Shown here one piece after another: positions 59,446 to 64,000 of a stretch of 64,000 nt of DNA (its first letter is position 1; every line of letters starts with the position of its first letter). Source of the stretch: Stictocephala bisonia. Lineage: Eukaryota > Arthropoda > Insecta > Hemiptera > Membracidae. The DNA is taken from contig JAQJVL010000002.1 in assembly GCA_035578905.1 (NCBI GenBank), positions 6,007,717 through 6,071,716 of the forward strand. The letters are read 5' to 3'. The position numbers and the translations under genes are program-made. The notes below the pieces were generated by a model, which had not been told where the DNA came from, ran no database searches, and saw nothing but the letters and a program-made list of their open reading frames with translations.

Positions 59446-60190
59446 TAACGTATTGTGAATAATAATTTATTTATTTATTTATTGTTGTAATTTATTGTTT
59501 GCTGTAAAAATGTTATTGCTAGCTTGTATTGTTTTATTTTTACCCAGCAAAGATTTCAGTAACTATTTAACACTAATGTGGTCATATATAAAAGAAGTAT
59601 ATTCGGCATTGAAACACGGCTGTGAAAATCAGTTAAAATATAGCATCTCACGTATTACACACTTTGGAATATTCACAGATTCTGGTAAACTCACTAAATA
59701 CCAAAATTGATTTTTAATCAGAATGGAAAACGTAGATAACAATGTGACATCCCCAAAATATATATTTGTTTTATGGAATATAATAACTGATACGTGGCAG
59801 AATATAATAACTGATGAATGCATCCTACTTTTAATACTAATGAATTAAATAATATTCCAATTATTTTGTAAACCTTTTATATTTTTTGCGTGAATGTTTG
59901 GTTACTATACTCAAGCATTGACAATTTATTGTTAATATTTAAAATGGTATGACACAAAAATTCATTGACACATGTTTTTATGAGACATTGACATTGGAAC
60001 AAAAGTACATTAAGTATTGCCTAGTAAGGTAGCACTATAACAAATTCAATCATGTCGTAGTGGATTTCAACATGTCACTCTCTTTCAACTGCATGTATCT
60101 TGTTTACAATTATTAAAATTACTGTTCAATATCATGTTTTGTACTCGGTGGGATAGCCTTAGTTGTGTATGTGTGTGTGCGCATGTGTGC

Positions 60191-60222
<32 letters not shown>

Positions 60223-60390
60223 TTGTGTGCGCGTGTGTGTTTTTACAAAGATTTCAATAACTCAAAACCATTTGACATACAATACTGAATTTTGGTATGA
60301 ACATTGATCTTAGAACAATATTTCATGTAAAAAAGCTGTATGTATATGATTGTCAGTTTCAAAATGGCGGATATCTAAAGTTATTGGCAC
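59446..60390. other. 3' flank of gene C
   Basis: 3' UTR region beginning with TTTATT repeats, then AT-rich sequence. A (TG)/(CG) microsatellite lies at about 60168-60240. No further gene. Confidence 0.55.
60168..60240. repeat. Alternating purine-pyrimidine tract (TG/CG)
   Basis: GTGTGTGTGCGCATGTG then CGCGCGCGCGCG then (GT)n; potential Z-DNA. Confidence 0.95.
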
Positions 60391-60567
60391 TACTATAACA
60401 AACAAATGTCACAAGGACAGCTATACGCCTTCGTACTTTTTTTACTGGAAGTAGGAAGGAAAGATTTTTTAACTTCAATTTAATTTATCCTACTAAAAAA
60501 TTGTTAGAACCTTTTAACAAAAATTCAAGTTAAGTTGTAATTACTAAAAATACCTCTCAATTCTTTA
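60391..60567 (+). repeat. Dispersed repeat R3, copy 1
   Basis: Shares AAGGACAGCTATACGCC, CGTACTTTTT, GTAGG.AGG, ATCCTACT, AAAAATTCAAG and GTAATTACTAAAAATAC with 61871-62081, same orientation. About 65-75 % similar by eye. Confidence 0.75.
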
Positions 60568-61870
60568 ATTTTGATCAGTAAAGGCTTATCATGGAGAAAT
60601 ATGTTATAGATATAATTTTTTGTTGTTCAATATCATAAAGAATATTTAAAGTTGTTCATATATACTGTTGAATAAGTATACAAAAATAAATTAGATATAA
60701 AACCAAACTATGATTCACTATAATAGGTGTTCACTTATCATACCTGATAAAATAATATATTACGATCATATACAAGATATATAATACGATCATTATTACG
60801 GATTGAATCGTTGAAATAGAAACCCATGTTTTCGGCGTTGTTCGCGAAGAAAAATGGCCAACTTAAAATGTGTAGGCCATACAATTAGTTTTTATTTCAC
60901 TGTTTGACTTTTAAAAGTAGGACACACTGTAACCACTAAAAAAACTACATTATAAATACATTTAGAGTAACCTATAAGTACGGTCCATTTATATTGATTC
61001 CAATATTCGATTGTCCATCATTTATTAAAAATTAAATAACTATTGGTTTTCATTATGACTTAACTAATATCAGTTTCATACTTCTTTAAAAGGAAATGCA
61101 AGTACAATGATGGCCTAATATAAATAGAGGCAAACTGGTGTTGCGACTTGGCAACACCGCACCATCTGGTATCGGACTATTTTTATGCAGTGAACTCTAA
61201 AGGGATTTTCAATCACACTTGAGCTGTCAAGACGCTCCTGATATACGACGAAAGTGTAGTTCGGATGTAATATGCATCTATATAAGAAGTGGAACGGCCT
61301 TTAAAGTTATTGGCACGTTAACTACACGACGATTCAGTCTGCTTATTCCGTGCTCCCGTTTCGCATGGTAAAGTATGTATTACCATCAAGACACCTACAA
61401 AGGAATCTATTGACAGTAACACGCCTATGTTGATATTTAGAGGAAAACTCGTATTTTCACTCCTTTTCTATTCTACATGTTAAATTTCCTTGGGGTTATG
61501 TCTAGATGGAGCTGTGCTCGTGACCATGTCTTGATATGTTTGAATAATATGAGGTACATAGGGTTAAATCAAAGCTTTCCTAAAAATATCAACAACACAG
61601 CAGAGTCGATTTGATTTAAATCTTATAACAGCTGATTTATTGCTTAGTCAAAATAATTACTAAGGGATAAAGTCGGCTGGGTTTGTTTTTGAAATAAAAT
61701 TGTAATAGGGAATTGATAAAGTAAAACCTAATTATGTTAACAATATAAAATAATAATATAAGGTATAGTAAAATTTATTTTGAGTTAAGAAGACATTTAT
61801 CATCCACTCACAAAAACTGATGTTCAATACTCTATTTTTTTGATGGTGAGACAGCCTCAGTTTTCTAACA
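60568..61870. other. AT-rich intergenic sequence
   Basis: Contains a 7-bp stem (GTGTTGC / GCAACAC) at about 61139-61158. Nothing coding seen. Confidence 0.5.
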
Positions 61871-62081
61871 TACTTCTACTATAAACAACCAAAGGACAGC
61901 TATACGCCTCCGTACTTTTTCACTCAAGGTAGGGAGGTAAAATTTTTTACCTCGTAACATGATCATGAACTAGGGATGAAACACTGATCCTACTGAAAAT
62001 TTTGTTACAAACTTTGAAAAAAATTCAAGGTACAGCGTAATTACTAAAAATACTAAATTACACCCTCCTCAACTCTTTAGT
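61871..62081 (+). repeat. Dispersed repeat R3, copy 2
   Basis: Second copy of the family at 60391-60567, with an extra roughly 25 bp (CGTAACATGATCATGAACTA) in the middle. Confidence 0.75.
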
Positions 62082-62801
62082 GTGGGGAAGAATTAACTAG
62101 AAATTGTTAGTGAACAGTCAACAATTGTTTCACAATACTCAAAGTGTTTATAGTATAAAACAGTAAATTTGCACTTATATTTACATTACTCTTACGTTTC
62201 CACGTGTATAATGCACACCTTTCAACATGTAAATCTAGATTTTAAAAATCATACCTCTCACACATACGCTGCCGTCTGGAAACCCTACCACAAATTTAAT
62301 AAGTTTCTCTCATGTCGTATACAAATATACGAAAATTGATGTTTACTTTTACAGTTTTGGAGGTTTTTGGATACTTAGACCAGTGAAAATCTGCCTTATA
62401 TCTTTGGAAAAAGCCCTTAACTGGAAAGGAATTGATTTACTTCTGTTTGCCTGTTCATAAATCCATGGCATTTGCAGAATAATAATTTTAAAAGCAGATG
62501 AGTTCAGAAATAAAAATCTGTAAGAATTGTTCGAAGAAGTAATTGAACAGAAGAGAATGGTGATACTCACCGCAAGATGTATTATACGAGTCTCGTAGTA
62601 TTAGACAGGAGAATGCATATTGCTTTCATTCTTCGATTATACGATTTGAAACTAATGGTAAACAAACCGAATAAGTAAATAAAGAAAAGTTCCAAATAAA
62701 TCAAAAGATTACAAACTGCTACAAAGAAATTTATGAAATTAATTCAAAGTTTTTCGTTTTCTAATTGCAACAAATTAAACAAGACCAAAATTGTTCAGTG
62801 A

Positions 62802-63270
62802 CCTTTACTTTCTCCCATATGCGTCAGCATAGATAAACTATTGTGATCGGAAAAAAAATCTTTTTTCACAAGTTGGTCTAAAAATCCATTTTAGGGTCCC
62901 TTAAACCTAACAAGGTTTTTTTTCGCAAAACAAATGTTTGATATCTGCCCGTACGTGCAGTTCGCTTGAGACCAATCGCATAGATAAATTTTTATGAAAA
63001 ATGGTATGTAGGTGTATTTAGCCAATATCTACAGGGCATTTTTCACTTGTTGAAATTTTAGTTTTTTTTATGTTAGTGGGCAAAAAAATACAAAAATCGA
63101 TTTTTCTCAAAAATGACTCAAAAGATTTTAACTAAATTTTAAGAAAGGATGTTAATTACAATTTAAAATATTTGAGTAAACACTGCATGTCTATAACTTG
63201 AATATTTTTTAAGTTATGGAAAAAATATGTAGAAATCAAACTGGTAATTTTTAAAGTTTTGAATTTTTTA
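62802..63270 (+). repeat. Dispersed repeat R2, copy 2
   Basis: Direct-strand copy of the R2 family; see 54405-54877. Confidence 0.75.
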
Positions 63271-64000
63271 ATGCCTAATATATTGGAAAGCTTGTGACAA
63301 TTCTTTGGAACCATTTATTTCATTGAATTCCAGTGAAAAAAGAACGTTTAACCTATTTCAAAAAGATTCTGTATGATTACAGACCATAGAGTTCTATAAA
63401 AATTCTGTAAGATTATAATATTTAAATTTATACAGCTTTAAAGGATAATAAAGGGAACAATATATGTTTTTACTTAGGCAACATGAAAATGTTTTTGGCC
63501 CAAGATGTGCCTTACAACCAAATAGTTCACGATGTTTAAATATTCAGTTAGTTTTAACCTAGGTTTCGTACAAGCAATAAGTGTGAAAGAGTATGTTAGC
63601 AACTAGATTTAGCTTTAATATACTAGTTGTAACCTAATACCACGCCTGTTTATTACACAATGAAGCAACTTTTCATTTATTCTGCTGCAATTTCGGATAA
63701 CCTGCCCTGAACGTGGACTATACACTGATATATCACTAATTAAAAATGCATTTTTTATTATATTTTTGATGGAGGGTGGCCTCAATCAAAATATAATACA
63801 CAACAGGGCTCCAGAAGAGTCATCAGGCTACTTAATTGTTTCCAGGCTGTTTCCATAGCCATACTTCCTCCAGGAATGAGATCATGGTCCCTTTAGTGGG
63901 CTAGGAAAGATGTTATCCATCCTTGTGATTTAAGACGTGTCTCACCCAGTTACCAATGTAATGTTGGATGTAGTAAATATCAGTCTGGATTGATTCCAGT
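63271..64000. other. Non-coding 3' end of window
   Basis: 63770-64000 is less AT-rich and may be the edge of an exon or repeat running out of the window. Translations in all frames are interrupted and no family is recognised. Confidence 0.4.

Noticed and set aside
63770..64000. Possible exon at the window edge
   Set aside because: Both strands have in-frame stops and no recognisable motif; left unassigned.

Overview
The window is nuclear DNA of an insect. The decisive evidence is three loci of the Osiris (DUF1676) family, which is known only from insects and usually lies in one syntenic cluster. All three are on the + strand. Supporting signs are phase-conserved introns, AT-rich introns of 0.7-4 kb, degenerate CCTAA (insect-telomere-like) arrays, and decayed LINE, SINE and MITE remnants. 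The order cannot be fixed from sequence alone; the repeat load and intron sizes would suit a large hemimetabolous (for example hemipteran) genome, but this is a guess. There are no prokaryotic features. || Layout: (1) 1-9.29 kb has no complete gene. It holds a decayed non-LTR reverse transcriptase (803-1937) whose coding region is interrupted by a G-rich minisatellite, the 3' end of a second non-LTR element on the - strand (about 6.83-7.17 kb), and a decayed fringe of an 80-bp satellite (8.34-9.18 kb). (2) 9,293-23,915 and 23,916-36,330 are two tandem copies of one segmental duplication. Each copy has, in order: satellite I (80-bp unit; about 6 units in copy 1, about 42 in copy 2), the last two coding exons of an Osiris gene with a MITE-like element carrying a telomere-like array in the intron, a shared non-coding tract with non-LTR debris, a long inverted-repeat (foldback) element, satellite II (21-bp unit; 2.5 kb in copy 1, 1.2 kb in copy 2), and a dispersed repeat. 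Copy 2 lacks 3.7 kb (16,137-19,873 of copy 1), including the outer right arm of the foldback element. (3) 36.3-51.5 kb is gene-free: AT-rich DNA with a probable SINE, a CCTAA-like array, a MITE copy, an RT fragment on the - strand, and microsatellites. (4) 51,601-59,445 is a complete five-exon Osiris gene of 309 codons, with a plausible TATA/initiator promoter and a secretion signal. (5) 59.4-64 kb is non-coding with dispersed repeat copies. || How the parts relate: Osiris proteins are secreted or endomembrane proteins of cuticle-forming epithelia, with a two-cysteine N-terminal region, the DUF1676 region, a hydrophobic segment and usually an AQxLAY motif near the C-terminus. The complete gene (call it C) shows all of these except a canonical AQxLAY. 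The two duplicated 3' halves (A and B) show the hydrophobic segment and AQNLAY. They encode identical residues and differ only at four synonymous sites, although introns and satellites have diverged. No 5' exons for A or B are visible between them, so B may be a second alternative 3' end of one upstream gene, or a 5'-less duplicate. || Most of the longer open frames (656 aa and similar) are artefacts of the 21-bp satellite, whose unit is a multiple of three.
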